Of a stretch of 64,000 nt of DNA, positions 29,956 to 38,861 are shown piece after piece (positions within the stretch are counted from its first letter, which is position 1; each line of letters opens with the position of its first letter). The position numbers were made by a program, and so were the translations under genes. A model generated the notes under the pieces. The model searched no databases and had not been told where the DNA came from. It saw nothing but the letters and a program-made list of their open reading frames with translations. Source of the DNA: Rhodoferax sp. (GTDB taxonomy: Bacteria > Pseudomonadota > Gammaproteobacteria > Burkholderiales > Burkholderiaceae_C); assembly GCF_012927445.1 (NCBI RefSeq), contig NZ_JABBPD010000002.1:1-64000 (forward strand), given 5' to 3'.

Positions 29956-32436
29956 ATGTTAAATCCATCGATAAAAACTGAGCAAAGCATCAGCAACACC
30001 GAGTTCTTGTCTGCCATCTTCACGGACTTGCAAGCCGACGAACGCCCTGTTTGCGTCAGCTTCGCGGGCGCCGTCAACGATAAGACCATCTGGCCGTCGG
30101 GCTTGTCGTGGTCGCCAGAGTTGACTGCTGAAAATGGCGCGAAAAACAACTACTTCACGTTATCCGTCTACCTGCCAAAACAAGGTAGCTACCGCCGCAA
30201 AAAAGATCAATTCAGCCGGGCCTATGGCGTCATGCTCGACGACATTGGCTCCAAAGCACTGCCGCGTGAGCGCCTTGATGCCTGCCCACCGAGCTACCTG
30301 ATTGAAACCAGTTCGGGCAACTATCAAGCCGGCTATTTGTTCGATGTGCCTTGCGCCGACCTCAAAGCGGTTGAGGCGTTGCAGGATTCGCTGGTTGAGG
30401 CCAACTTGTGCGATCCCGGCGCTAAAGGCCCATCGGCGCGCATCGGGCGTTTGCCCAATGGCGTCAATGGCAAATACGCGCCGGCACACGTTTGCCGCCT
30501 TGCCGAATGGCATCCTGAACGCCGCTACAGCATCGAAGATATTGTTGACCTGCTGGAGTTGACACCACCGAAGGCTAAGGGCAGACCGCGCAAAACCGCA
30601 GGTGCTGACCGGAAACTTGAGGATGGCGTTTATCTGCCACGAGCAGACGAAAACGAGGTTATCACTACGCTCAAAGCGCGCGGCCTATATAAAAAGCCGC
30701 TTGGCGACGGCAAGCATGACGTTTCATGCCCTTGGTTGCATGAACATACGGACTCGCTCGACACCGGAAGCTGCTATTTTGAGCCGAGCGACTTAGCGCC
30801 CATAGGCGGTTTCAAATGCCACCACTCGCACGGTGGCTCAAAGCGCATCGGCGCGCTGCTGGAATTCTTGGGCGTCACCTCTACCGCAGCCAAACACAAG
30901 CCGACCATTCGTGTCGAAGCTGGCGAACTGCATCGCATCGTGGATGCCGCAGAACGTGAACTCGCGGTGTCAGGGCGCTACTACCAACGAGGCGGTTTGA
31001 TTGTCAGCGTTGCCACCGATCCAGAGTGCGATTCGACTAGCATCAAACCCTTGTCGCAGCCCTCGTTACTCAAGGCGCTGTCAGGTTGCGCGAACTGGAT
31101 GCGCTATGACGCCAGAGCCGAGGATTTTGTCGTGAGCGACCCACCGGCCCGCCACGTCACGGTTCTGTTCGACAGCGAGGGATATGAACATCTGCCGGCG
31201 CTTCAAGGGCTTGCACGCCAGCCACACCTGCGGCCGGATGGCTCACTGGTGCGCGATGCTGGTTTCGACAACCTGACGGGATTGTTCGGTGTGTTCGATG
31301 CTCGCCTGTTCGACGTGCCAGACAAGCCAACAAAAACGCAAGCGGTAACGGCACTGGCCGAGCTTCGGGCGCTGCTGTCCGAGTTCGCGTTCGGCAACGC
31401 CCACGACGAAGCCGCCGCACTTGCTGGAATCCTGACGGCGACCATCCGGCCCAGCTTGCCCACCGCGCCGATGTTCCACATCAAAGCGCCTCAAATCGCC
31501 AGCGGTAAAAGCTACTTGAGCGGCATCATCGCGGCCTTCACCAGCCCCACCAGCCCTTCGGCTGTGGGTTTTCCTACGTCTGACGAGGAGTGCCAGAAAC
31601 TGCTGCTGGCGACCTTGCTGGCCGCACCTGGCGCGATCGTGTTCGACAACCTGACCTCTGACTTGATCCCATTCAAATCACTGTGCAGTGCGTTGACAGA
31701 GGAGCATTTGACCGGGCGCATATTGGGCGTGAGCAAGACGGCCACCGTCGGCACGCGCGCTCTGTTTTTGAGTTCGGGAAACAACGTGGATGCAGTCAGG
31801 GACATGGCACGGCGCGTCATCACAGTGAACCTCGATCCAGCTTGCGAGACGCCAGCCACGCGGCAGTTCAAAGGCGACCCGCTGGCCGCAGTGCGCGCTG
31901 GCCGTGAACGTTATGTGTCGCTGGCGTTGACTGTCATCAGGGCGTGGATTGCGGCCGGTAGCCCTGCGACGACCTGCAAGCCGCTCGCCAGTTACGGGCA
32001 GTGGAGCGCATGGGTACGCCAGCCGCTGCTGTGGCTTGGCCTACCTGACCCAGCCGAGCGCGTATTCGAACAGCTTGCACAAGACCCCGACCGAGAGCAG
32101 CTTGGGCAACTTATGCACGCATGGAGCAAGGCGTTCGGCAATGCGCCCATGATGATTCGTGAGGCTGTGGATGGCGCACTGTTCGGCCATCACGACTTGA
32201 GCCAGACGCTGCATGAGATTGCCGACGAGCGTGGCGAAATCAACCGCCGCAGGCTTGGGCGCTGGATAAGTCGCCATCAGGGGCGCATCGTTGACGGACT
32301 TAAATTTGAGCGCGCATCAGGCACCACGTCATCAGAACGCTGGTTTGTCAAATCGGTTACGTCGGTAATAGAGGTTTCAAACCCCGGAGTTGCGGCAAGT
32401 GTCAGAACGGATATTGAAGTATGCGACCTTGCATAG
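29956..32436 (+). CDS. primase/helicase-type replication protein (RepB-like primase plus ATPase)
   Basis: An 826-residue protein. Residues about 1-180 resemble RepB/archaeo-eukaryotic-type primase domains, with the acidic motif GVMLDDIGSK near 93 and RIGRLPNGVNGKY near 165. Residues about 230-310 hold a CPWLHEHTDS…FKCHHSHGG segment like the metal-binding part of virulence-associated/P4-type primases. Residues about 500-650 form a P-loop ATPase (KAPQIASGKSYLSG, then APGAIVFDNLTSD). It probably starts or drives replication of the excised element. The last 30 codons contain one of the 58-bp repeats. Confidence 0.8.
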   Translation: MLNPSIKTEQSISNTEFLSAIFTDLQADERPVCVSFAGAVNDKTIWPSGLSWSPELTAENGAKNNYFTLSVYLPKQGSYRRKKDQFSRAYGVMLDDIGSKALPRERLDACPPSYLIETSSGNYQAGYLFDVPCADLKAVEALQDSLVEANLCDPGAKGPSARIGRLPNGVNGKYAPAHVCRLAEWHPERRYSIEDIVDLLELTPPKAKGRPRKTAGADRKLEDGVYLPRADENEVITTLKARGLYKKPLGDGKHDVSCPWLHEHTDSLDTGSCYFEPSDLAPIGGFKCHHSHGGSKRIGALLEFLGVTSTAAKHKPTIRVEAGELHRIVDAAERELAVSGRYYQRGGLIVSVATDPECDSTSIKPLSQPSLLKALSGCANWMRYDARAEDFVVSDPPARHVTVLFDSEGYEHLPALQGLARQPHLRPDGSLVRDAGFDNLTGLFGVFDARLFDVPDKPTKTQAVTALAELRALLSEFAFGNAHDEAAALAGILTATIRPSLPTAPMFHIKAPQIASGKSYLSGIIAAFTSPTSPSAVGFPTSDEECQKLLLATLLAAPGAIVFDNLTSDLIPFKSLCSALTEEHLTGRILGVSKTATVGTRALFLSSGNNVDAVRDMARRVITVNLDPACETPATRQFKGDPLAAVRAGRERYVSLALTVIRAWIAAGSPATTCKPLASYGQWSAWVRQPLLWLGLPDPAERVFEQLAQDPDREQLGQLMHAWSKAFGNAPMMIREAVDGALFGHHDLSQTLHEIADERGEINRRRLGRWISRHQGRIVDGLKFERASGTTSSERWFVKSVTSVIEVSNPGVAASVRTDIEVCDLA
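32351..32408 (+). repeat. 58-bp tripartite repeat, copy B (inside primase gene)
   Basis: AATCGGTTAC, GGTTTCAAACCCC and AAGTGTCAGAAC occur at exactly the same spacing as in copies A and C, although the DNA is also coding here (primase residues near 800-820). It matches copy C at 44 of 58 positions with no gap. Confidence 0.88.
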
Positions 32437-32455
32437 CTGCCCACAAACCAATCAC

Positions 32456-32481
32456 AACCCGCCATCGTGCGGGTTTTTTTA
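32456..32481 (+). terminator. terminator after primase gene
   Basis: AACCCGC and GCGGGTT form a 7-bp stem with a short loop, followed by seven T. It lies 20 bp after the primase stop and before a small gene. Confidence 0.8.
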
Positions 32482-32506
32482 CGTCTATTTGAAAGGACAA
32501 AACAAC

Positions 32507-32743
32507 ATGAAACTTTATTCAATGCGCGAACTGCTGGCACTGCCCCAAACGAACCAGATTGCAGACCGCCTACGCGATGCCGCCGCCGCGCTGGATTGTG
32601 GCAACCCTGAATCAGCCGCGTGGCGTTTGGCCGACGCCGCGCAGCTATTGCGTCAGCGCATCGACAGGTGCGGCCTGACCAACGTCGAGGGCGTCCACAT
32701 CCCCACCAATAAAGGCGCTTTGCTTGGCGCTCACGGCAACTAA
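32507..32743 (+). CDS. small uncharacterised protein
   Basis: A 78-residue helical protein (MKLYSMRELLALPQTNQ at the start) with no recognised domain. GAAAGGACAA about 10 bases before ATG 32507 is a good ribosome site. It lies behind the primase terminator and ahead of another small gene by 10 bp. Confidence 0.65.
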   Translation: MKLYSMRELLALPQTNQIADRLRDAAAALDCGNPESAAWRLADAAQLLRQRIDRCGLTNVEGVHIPTNKGALLGAHGN

Positions 32744-32753
32744 AGGAATCATC

Positions 32754-32963
32754 ATGGCAACAAGAAAACTCAGACACGTTACCGGCGCGGCATGGACCGC
32801 CTACGTGGAACAGACGCTGGCCGCAGCGGGCGTTGAAGCGGAAAAACTGCCGAGTGGCGCATTGCGATTGCGTAACGGGCACACCCGAATCACGGTGGCC
32901 GCCATTCGGCACGTCGATCCGCAAGACTTGGCCGACCTCTGTGGGGGCGAACGCACTTTCTAA
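32754..32963 (+). CDS. small uncharacterised protein
   Basis: A 69-residue protein (MATRKLRHVTGAAWTAYVEQ). No family recognised. AAAGGAATCATC directly before ATG 32754 is a good ribosome site, and the 10-bp gap to the preceding gene suggests an operon of two. Confidence 0.6.
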   Translation: MATRKLRHVTGAAWTAYVEQTLAAAGVEAEKLPSGALRLRNGHTRITVAAIRHVDPQDLADLCGGERTF

Positions 32964-33062
32964 CGCCGCGCGCGACGCGCCCGCCCTCGTTTCAATCGGG
33001 GGCATCTCGCTCGACAGGGTGGGGCGCGTCGCAAGTGGCAGAGCCTTCAGGCGGCAAGGTCG

Positions 33063-33584
33063 CTAAATGTCGCCACTCTTTTTCACGGCCTCAAGCCTTG
33101 TTTTTTCTTGCATCTCTTTTGAAATTAAAAACAGGTGCCCGGTGTTCATGGTGCTGCCGTACTTTCTGACGCTCATGGAGCCGTCTTTAGATGAAAGTTC
33201 ACATTCAACTTGGGAGAAGGCGGCTCCCATTCGATTTTTCACCTCGCTCGTTACGCACCGAATCATCGGGTATTTAGACCGAACGGCCCGAATTACCCCT
33301 TCAAAGTCAGGTGAGCGAAACGAAAAAAAGAAAGACGACAGCTTGTCGTCTATGTAGTTTTGAATCGGGTTTATCCCCCCATCCGAACCAACCTCGCCGA
33401 TGGTAAATGTGCTTATCCGCGTGTTTCCAAGAATCGCGTAAACGTCATCCGAAGTCATTCCGAGCCGTATGCCTTTTATCTCTATGATGGGAACATCAAA
33501 GCTAGGCTTAACTTCTTTTTTTGCCGCATAAGCGCCGCATGACACCGCAGCCGCCAAGATGGCGAGCACCATTGTTTTATTCAT
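33063..33584 (-). CDS. secreted protein of unknown function
   Basis: A 173-residue protein with a signal peptide (MNKTMVLAILAAAVSCGAYA, likely cut after about residue 20). The mature part contains GIRLGMTSDDVYAILG, a pattern found in many small secreted bacterial proteins with a C-x-C-free beta fold, and two cysteines (IRCVTS, VECELS) that may form a disulfide. It stands on the opposite strand to the replication genes, so it may be cargo of element 1. No function assigned. Confidence 0.75.
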   Translation of the reverse strand: MNKTMVLAILAAAVSCGAYAAKKEVKPSFDVPIIEIKGIRLGMTSDDVYAILGNTRISTFTIGEVGSDGGINPIQNYIDDKLSSFFFSFRSPDFEGVIRAVRSKYPMIRCVTSEVKNRMGAAFSQVECELSSKDGSMSVRKYGSTMNTGHLFLISKEMQEKTRLEAVKKSGDI

Positions 33585-33897
33585 ATTCCCTTTTTTTTGG
33601 TGAAGTCCAACGACTTACCGGCCTTTGCGGCTCTGCTGCGATTAGAGCTTAAAAGCTTGGCGCGGCCCTGACTTGGGTAACGTTGTTTTCCCCTCGCGTA
33701 CACGAGGTGGGCTAACCTAATCAGCCGTACAGCGGCCATTTGAATAGCCCACAGCGGGATATTTTGTCCAAATGGGAAACGAGGCGGTTTCCGGGGGGCG
33801 CCCCGTGGCGACTTTTCACCCCCCGGTGGGCGTCGGCATTCGCTATCAAATCAGTAGCTGCCGACGCACTGTTTACGGGGGCTGGGTGCCTAATCGC
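33585..33897. other. non-coding gap in element 1
   Basis: No convincing gene. A hairpin CCTCGCG…CACGAGG is near 33694-33710. Two overlapping plus-strand frames start here without ribosome sites and run antisense to the next gene, so they are not called. Confidence 0.5.
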
Positions 33898-34197
<300 letters not shown>

Positions 34198-34301
34198 TTT
34201 TGATCCTTTGAATCATTGGTGGTCAGGTGCGGGATGGTGTTCTATGCGCCACCCGCGCCGTCTTTTTTGCCATTCTTAAACAGGTGAATGGCTTACCCGT
34301 A

Positions 34302-34359
34302 AATCGGTTACATGGGTTAAATCGGTTTCAAACCCCCAACCCACGATAAGTGTCAGAAC
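34302..34359 (+). repeat. 58-bp tripartite repeat, copy C
   Basis: Same three blocks as copies A and B. It runs into the stop codon of the integrase gene (34353-34355), so its right end is also the last two codons of int on the minus strand. It is inverted relative to copy A. Confidence 0.9.
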
Positions 34360-35537
34360 AAAGCCAACTTGCCGAGCCCGGTCGCTGCGTGGTCGCGTAG
34401 CAGGTGCCCATAATGTTTGTCGATCATTGAAACGCTGGTTCCCGACAACTGCGCGACGGTCATCGTGTCCAGTCGGTGCAGAGCGATCAAATCAGTGATT
34501 GCGCTGTGGCGCAGGTTGTATGCCACCGCAGCGGCGGGCAGGTCAGCGGCCTTTGCGGCTGCTTTGAATGGGTCTTTCCATGAGTCCTTATTCCAGAACT
34601 TGCCATCTGCACGCGCGATCAATGGCGCTGTGGGTAGTTTGTCTTTTGCCTGTGCAGCAAAGAACGACGCAGTGGACGAAGGCAGGGTGATTTTCCGATC
34701 ACGACCTGCTTTGTCTTTCCCCACCGTCAACACGCTTAACCGCTTATCAAAACTTCCTGCAGTCAGCGCAGCCACAGCGCCGGGGCGCAGCGGTATCAGT
34801 GACAGGGCGGTAATCAGCGCAGCCAGATCAGCCGGCGCACTTGCAATGAGCGCCCGGCGCTGATCCATATCGAGATAACAGTCGCGGCGTTGGGTCGCGT
34901 CCTTAATCGGCCTGAGCTTGGTTTTCCATGCGGTGTCGCTGGTGGCGTGGCCGTCCTCAAGGGCAAGGTTAAGCGCCGCTTTGAGGACCGCCATCTCTCT
35001 GTTTATCGAACTGGCTGCGCGGGGTTTTGTTGCTTTCTTTGTCTTGTCCTGTTCGATGGCAGGGGTCTTGACCAACTTGTTACGCCAGTCATTCATCATG
35101 CCTGCCGTCAACTTCATCACGGGGGTGTTGCTCAGTTTGGCGTCTGAGAATACCCACCGCCTAAACCTTCCCTCTAAATCAACTGCGCCACTTTCCCGGC
35201 CTTCAGCCCGCGCTTTGTCGATGTACCGCTGGCACGCCTCGCCCAACGTCAATACAACCTTAGAACCGCCTGAGCCTATGTGACCAAACCAATCCTGCGC
35301 GGTTTTGAATGCTGCGTTGAAACGCTCGTTGTCTGGCACGTCCAAAAACGCGCCTAACGCGTGGTAGTTCTGTTTTCCCGTTGACTCATCAAGGCCCCGC
35401 GTAATCCAAGTGCCGCCCGGCCCGATGGTCATCTTCCTGTAGCCGAGAAACTTTCCCTTGGTGACAAGGTGCCAGTACGGTTCGCGCCGCAGTTTCAGCG
35501 CATCGCGGGCGCTCACTGTGTTTATTTTTGTCGCCAT
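34353..35537 (-). CDS. int: tyrosine recombinase (integrase) of element 1
   Basis: A 394-residue phage-type integrase. The N-terminal half carries an arm-binding domain of the DUF4102-free short type (RREPYWHLVTKGKFLGY) and a SAM-like core-binding region. The catalytic domain shows the first Arg in SLIPLRPGAVAAL near residue 270, the HxxR box YNLRHSAITDLIA near 340 and the tyrosine in DKHYGHLLRDH near 380. ATG 35537 is preferred; the frame is open further upstream through the att repeat but without homology. It sits next to attR, as expected for site-specific integration into tRNA-Val. Confidence 0.92.
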   Translation of the reverse strand: MATKINTVSARDALKLRREPYWHLVTKGKFLGYRKMTIGPGGTWITRGLDESTGKQNYHALGAFLDVPDNERFNAAFKTAQDWFGHIGSGGSKVVLTLGEACQRYIDKARAEGRESGAVDLEGRFRRWVFSDAKLSNTPVMKLTAGMMNDWRNKLVKTPAIEQDKTKKATKPRAASSINREMAVLKAALNLALEDGHATSDTAWKTKLRPIKDATQRRDCYLDMDQRRALIASAPADLAALITALSLIPLRPGAVAALTAGSFDKRLSVLTVGKDKAGRDRKITLPSSTASFFAAQAKDKLPTAPLIARADGKFWNKDSWKDPFKAAAKAADLPAAAVAYNLRHSAITDLIALHRLDTMTVAQLSGTSVSMIDKHYGHLLRDHAATGLGKLALF

Positions 35538-35674
35538 GAAATTTGCCCTAGTTTCGGTTAGTACGGAAAAGTACGGAAAACATGGGTGAATTATATGGGA
35601 CGTTCGTAGACTAATAATTCTGTAACTTGTTGATTTATATACTGTGCTGGAAAATCGTGGACTATGTAACCCTT

Positions 35675-35771
35675 CATTCACACTGCAGGGGTCGCAAGTT
35701 CGAAACTTGCATCGCCCACCAAAATATTGGTTATAAATCAAGGACTTACGAGAAATCGGGAGTCCTTTTTT
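35675..35771 (+). repeat. attR: direct repeat copy 2
   Basis: A 97-bp copy of the tRNA-Val anticodon-to-3' end and its terminator, with differences at 35724 and 35760 only. It lacks the 5' half of the tRNA and so is not a functional tRNA gene. It marks the right end of element 1. Confidence 0.93.
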
Positions 35772-35820
35772 TTGTCCGCTGTCTAATGAATGCTTGAAAC
35801 GAGACGGCACAGGATGTGCA

Positions 35821-35841
35821 GGACCATGATCTCAGAGGAAA
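35821..35841 (+). promoter_or_regulatory. left-end transposase-site-like repeat L1
   Basis: GGACCATGATCTCAGAGGAAA, six bases inside the left end. It matches the inverted R1 site at 43663-43682 and the L2 site at 35937. Confidence 0.75.
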
Positions 35842-36453
35842 CGGGATAAGGCGTTTTTAAACGAGCTGAAATGGGATTTCTATCGTGAAATCAACGACTT
35901 AGCGAGAAAAATTGGCCGTTTTGTTTGCGCAAACCGGGCCACGATCTTGGAGGAAAAAATCGGGCAAATTGATGATTATCAACTGCTGGATTTTGGGTCG
36001 TGTTAAGGGATTTTTCGGGGTGATATCCACACCCTATTATTTTGATGAGCCCACCAATGGTGAAAGCTCTTTAAAGGCTCTTAAATCAAAAGTTATCCAC
36101 CGCATGGAAAACGATGCTTTCCCGAGTGGTCTTGAAGTGCTCTTAAAGCGTCAATTGTGACGTGCTGTTTACACCTCCTCTCCAATGAAGCCTCAAATTT
36201 AGTGAGAACTAAAAAAGTCAACTTTCAAAATTTTTTGGCTTGTGGATAACTTGGCACTTTGAGATAAATTGGCGAATTCTGGCGGTTGTCCTAGCGGATC
36301 GTTTGAAGGCAAAGCAAACGCCGCCCAGTTTTGGAAATTCCGTTTCAGTCGACCGCCTGGCATCTTCCAATCAAATACCGCCAGTGGGTCTGGTGCCAAT
36401 GCTGGATGGAAAGAAGAATTGACCTCACCAAAACCACTGATGAGGTGCTCACC
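35842..36453. other. non-coding left end of element 2 with DnaA-box-like sites
   Basis: No convincing gene in 612 bp. Besides L2 it holds three DnaA-box-like sequences: ATATCCACA near 36021, TTATCCACC near 36093 and a perfect box TGTGGATAA (TTATCCACA inverted) near 36240. AAAGCTCTTTAA at 36063-36074 recurs at 39238-39249. A frame from 35912 to 36160 begins with TTG, overlaps L2 and has no recognised product. Confidence 0.55.
35937..35956 (+). promoter_or_regulatory. left-end transposase-site-like repeat L2
   Basis: GGCCACGATCTTGGAGGAAA, identical over 19 bases to the inverted R2 site at 43642-43660. Confidence 0.8.
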
Positions 36454-36855
36454 ATGAATTCAATGAATCTGCCCGCCGACCTGTCCCCTGCAACCTGCAC
36501 CTGGCTGCGCGTGCAAATGACAATCGCCAGCGCCCGAGCAGTCGAGCCGCTACGAGCTGAGATAAAACGGGTGGATGATTTCACCAACGGCCTGTTCCTG
36601 GTGATTGCCCAAGTGCTGCCCCACATATTGATAGAGCAACCGGCGCTGGCGGCTAAGTTGGCCCCGCACTGGCGCTTGGATGCTCAGCGTTTTGATGCGC
36701 TGGAAGCTGGGGCAACGCCTAAAGATGACGATGAATCACTAGACCTGCTCGAAGCTCGAAGCATTCTCTACAACATGGGCCTTGACCTTACGCTGTGGCC
36801 GACGACAAAGCAGAAAGGCTCAGTTCGGGCCGTGCCGCGTGTGCGGCGGGCGTGA
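36454..36855 (+). CDS. uncharacterised phage-type protein
   Basis: A 133-residue protein starting at ATG 36454 (GAGGTG about 8 bases upstream). Mostly helical, acidic in the middle (TPKDDDESLDLLEA) and basic at the end (RAVPRVRRA). No domain recognised. It is the first gene of element 2 and lies just before the C4 RNA. The upstream extension to 36331 has no support. Confidence 0.6.
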   Translation: MNSMNLPADLSPATCTWLRVQMTIASARAVEPLRAEIKRVDDFTNGLFLVIAQVLPHILIEQPALAAKLAPHWRLDAQRFDALEAGATPKDDDESLDLLEARSILYNMGLDLTLWPTTKQKGSVRAVPRVRRA

Positions 36856-36930
36856 GCCAGTCCGGTGAGTAGCTCGCTTTAAGGTTGAATTCTGGCGGGG
36901 GCTTCATAAACATCAAATTATGGATATACT

Positions 36931-37021
36931 CCGACCACTGCTGAAAACAGCAGTCGGGTTTGGAAGCCCGGAATTCAAGGCGCAACAACCGCGCCCAGCA
37001 ATGAGCAGCGGTTTTTCTTTT
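36931..37021 (+). ncRNA. c4: C4 antisense RNA (phage immunity RNA)
   Basis: After a -10-like TATACT (36925-36930) the sequence has the hairpin CTGCTGAAAACAGCAG, then GTCGGGTTTGGAAGCCCG, GGCGCAACAACCGCGCC, and ends in AACCGC…GCGGTT plus T residues (to 37021). This arrangement is that of the C4 antisense RNA of phages P1/P7 and many enterobacterial prophages. The downstream leader (TGGTGGGCCGTGTGGGGCA, GGTGCGCCGG) also matches what follows C4 in those prophages. C4 pairs with the leader of the icd/ant-type transcript and blocks its translation. Recognition is from memory of the motif, not a covariance-model search. Confidence 0.75.
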
Positions 37022-37181
37022 TCCCCGTGTTGCGCGGGACGCGACCCTTTTATGGTGGGCCGTGTGGGGCACTAGAAATGGTGCGCCGGTTCCTTGACCC
37101 GGTCTTCCAACCTGCACGTGCCTGCCACCCTCATTTGGAAGTGAGAGCGGCAGGTTTGAAACCTGTTGTCAAGGAGCCATC

Positions 37182-37370
37182 ATGGCTAACCCACTCGCAT
37201 CTGCTGGCGCACGCGCCTTGCATTCCCCTTCTTTCCCCTGCACTTCACAGGCGCTGTCTTGGATCAAACGCCGCGCCCGTCGCGTTGAGCGCTTTTATCA
37301 GGTTAGCCGACGCGAGGCGCTGGCTTGTGCCTCGATGGATTTTTCTTCCTTCAATCCAACTGCGAAGTGA
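37182..37370 (+). CDS. small icd/ash-type protein downstream of C4 RNA
   Basis: A 62-residue basic protein (MANPLASAGARALHSPSF…) with a strong ribosome site (CAAGGAGCCATC) and the position of the icd or ash reading frames that C4 RNA controls. The leader before it (37025-37181) contains CCTGCC…GGCAGG and CAGGTTTGAAACCTG hairpins that may pair with C4. In P1 the Icd protein interferes with cell division; that function is not shown by this sequence. An overlapping frame from 37078 in another phase is also open. Confidence 0.6.
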   Translation: MANPLASAGARALHSPSFPCTSQALSWIKRRARRVERFYQVSRREALACASMDFSSFNPTAK

Positions 37371-37378
37371 GGGATGCC

Positions 37379-37915
37379 ATGACCAACTCCACTAACCGTG
37401 ACCGTGTCAACAGCATCATTGCCCAGGCCAAAGCAGCCGGAAAACTCGTACCAGTTGTTGAAAATGTCTGGCGCGCCATTGGCGAAAAAGATATCCATGC
37501 CCTGGAGAAACTTGTTGCCAGCACGCCCGCTAACCCGGCACTGGACATTGATGTGTGCGATGACGCCAAAAGACGCATTGAGCGTTTGATGAACCCGCTG
37601 CTTGATCGATTGACGGCATCGCGGTCCACGATTTTTGCTTTTAACAAAGCGGCACTAAATGACTCTTCGGTGTCTGAATTGAACTGGTCCTCGATGATGG
37701 AGGCGTTGGAAAGGGTCGCACCTACCGACTATGAACTGGATGCCATCATCACCCAACTTTATGGCGTGGTGAAAACTGCGGTTGACCAAGCGCTCCAAGG
37801 TGCTGCGGCTGCTGTCGCGGCATCTGCAACGCCCGCCAGCAACCACACGACCAGCAAACAGACGGCCCCGCGCAAGCGTGACAAGCTGGCGGCAAAGTCG
37901 CTGGAGGTGGTGTGA
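37379..37915 (+). CDS. uncharacterised phage-type protein
   Basis: A 178-residue helical protein (MTNSTNRDRVNSIIAQAKAA…), with a long acidic middle and an Ala-rich, basic C-terminus (PRKRDKLAAKSLEVV). No domain recognised. It begins 8 bp after the icd-type gene and its TGA overlaps the next ATG (TGATG), so it belongs to a tight operon. Confidence 0.65.
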   Translation: MTNSTNRDRVNSIIAQAKAAGKLVPVVENVWRAIGEKDIHALEKLVASTPANPALDIDVCDDAKRRIERLMNPLLDRLTASRSTIFAFNKAALNDSSVSELNWSSMMEALERVAPTDYELDAIITQLYGVVKTAVDQALQGAAAAVAASATPASNHTTSKQTAPRKRDKLAAKSLEVV

Positions 37916-38085
37916 TGAAAGCCATCTCTCAAAACGTTTTTCATGTCGCAGGCCTTCAGTTCGTGAATCCGATAGGTACTTGGCGTCTGTCGTGCATCCA
38001 TGCTAACCAAGGTACGCGCTATCACCTGGTGCAATTTGTTCCTTCGTGGGCGCGGGTCGCCTATCGCGCAACGGAGACATCATGA
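37915..38085 (+). CDS. small uncharacterised protein (56 aa)
   Basis: An open frame of 56 codons from ATG 37915, overlapping the previous stop by one base and the next start by four bases (ATGA-type). It starts MKAISQNVFHVAGLQFVNP and contains GTWRLSCIHANQGTRYHLV. The exact packing between two genes is the main support. No family recognised. Confidence 0.55.
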   Translation: MKAISQNVFHVAGLQFVNPIGTWRLSCIHANQGTRYHLVQFVPSWARVAYRATETS

Positions 38086-38366
38086 ACATCCCACAAGCGA
38101 AAACCGATCTGGTACAGCAGGCGCTGCCCAAGCCAAACGCCAAAACAGAGCGGCAGCGGGATTACTGCAAAAAGCTGTGCTCTGTCGTGGCGCGCTATCT
38201 GAAAGACGATGAACTGACTGGCCTGGTGCAGGCGCTAGAGACGTTCAAAGGTAACGTCCTTGCAAAGCGGTACTCACCAGGCCTAAACGATGCAGCCTAT
38301 GAACTGTTCGCCAATTTTCATCTGCGCGGCCCGGCAGTCGGTCAGGCGGCGAAGGTGGCGCAGTGA
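38082..38366 (+). CDS. small uncharacterised phage protein
   Basis: A 94-residue protein (MNIPQAKTDLVQQALPKPN…) with a basic N-terminal half (KTERQRDYCKKLCSVVARYL). It overlaps the preceding 56-codon gene by 4 bp, and its stop overlaps the ATG of the next gene (TGATG). No domain recognised. Confidence 0.65.
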   Translation: MNIPQAKTDLVQQALPKPNAKTERQRDYCKKLCSVVARYLKDDELTGLVQALETFKGNVLAKRYSPGLNDAAYELFANFHLRGPAVGQAAKVAQ

Positions 38367-38848
38367 TGGCCACCAAGACCGCCCGGAACTGGAAGAGGCT
38401 GCAGGCCACCAGCCTGCGCCATGCCCTGGAACTCTGCAAAGATCACGCCCGAGAAAAGCTCAACAGGTCTATCGAGAGAATCGCCGATGAGATGGGCATT
38501 GCTGATCACTGGACGCTATATAAATGGCTCCAGTCTGGCCGCATACCAGCGAACCTGATTCGCCCATTTGAGACAGCTTGCGGGATTGATTACGTCACGC
38601 GCTGGATCGCTGTGAGCGCGGGGAAGATTCTGATTGACATCCCAACGGGGCGCAAACTGATCGGGACTGACGTTGTGGAACTGCACAACGGCTTCGGATC
38701 GGCGCTGCAGTTGCTGACCGACTTCTACGCCAAGAAAGCGGATGCAGAGCAAACGCTGGCGGCGCTCACGGCCCACCTGGAGGATATTGCTTGGCATCGC
38801 GCCAACGTCGGCCAGCACGCGCAACCCGAGTTCGACTTCAACAGTTAA
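38366..38848 (+). CDS. CII-like phage regulator (putative)
   Basis: A 160-residue protein. Residues about 25-75 read like the helix-turn-helix core of phage CII-type regulators (IERIADEMGIADHWTLYKWL, then GRIPANLIRPFETACG). A helical tail follows (about 100-145) that could make oligomers. It sits at the end of the coupled early-type gene run. The family call is by pattern only; another DNA-binding protein is possible. Confidence 0.55.
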   Translation: MATKTARNWKRLQATSLRHALELCKDHAREKLNRSIERIADEMGIADHWTLYKWLQSGRIPANLIRPFETACGIDYVTRWIAVSAGKILIDIPTGRKLIGTDVVELHNGFGSALQLLTDFYAKKADAEQTLAALTAHLEDIAWHRANVGQHAQPEFDFNS

Positions 38849-38861
38849 GCACTGCCCTTGC

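Noticed and set aside
35675..35720. Second tRNA-Val
   Set aside because: Only the anticodon-to-CCA part is present, so it is the attR copy and not a tRNA gene.
35912..36160. 82-codon frame near the left end of element 2
   Set aside because: Starts at TTG, overlaps the L2 site and has no recognised product or ribosome site.
37150..37170. CAGGTTTGAAACCTG as a fourth copy of the 58-bp repeat
   Set aside because: It shares only the central palindrome; the flanking blocks are absent and it lies in element 2, in the C4 target leader.
37078..37395. Alternative frame over the C4 target leader and icd-type gene
   Set aside because: Open but without a good ribosome site; the leader is better explained as the C4 target. 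It remains possible because nested frames are known at such loci.
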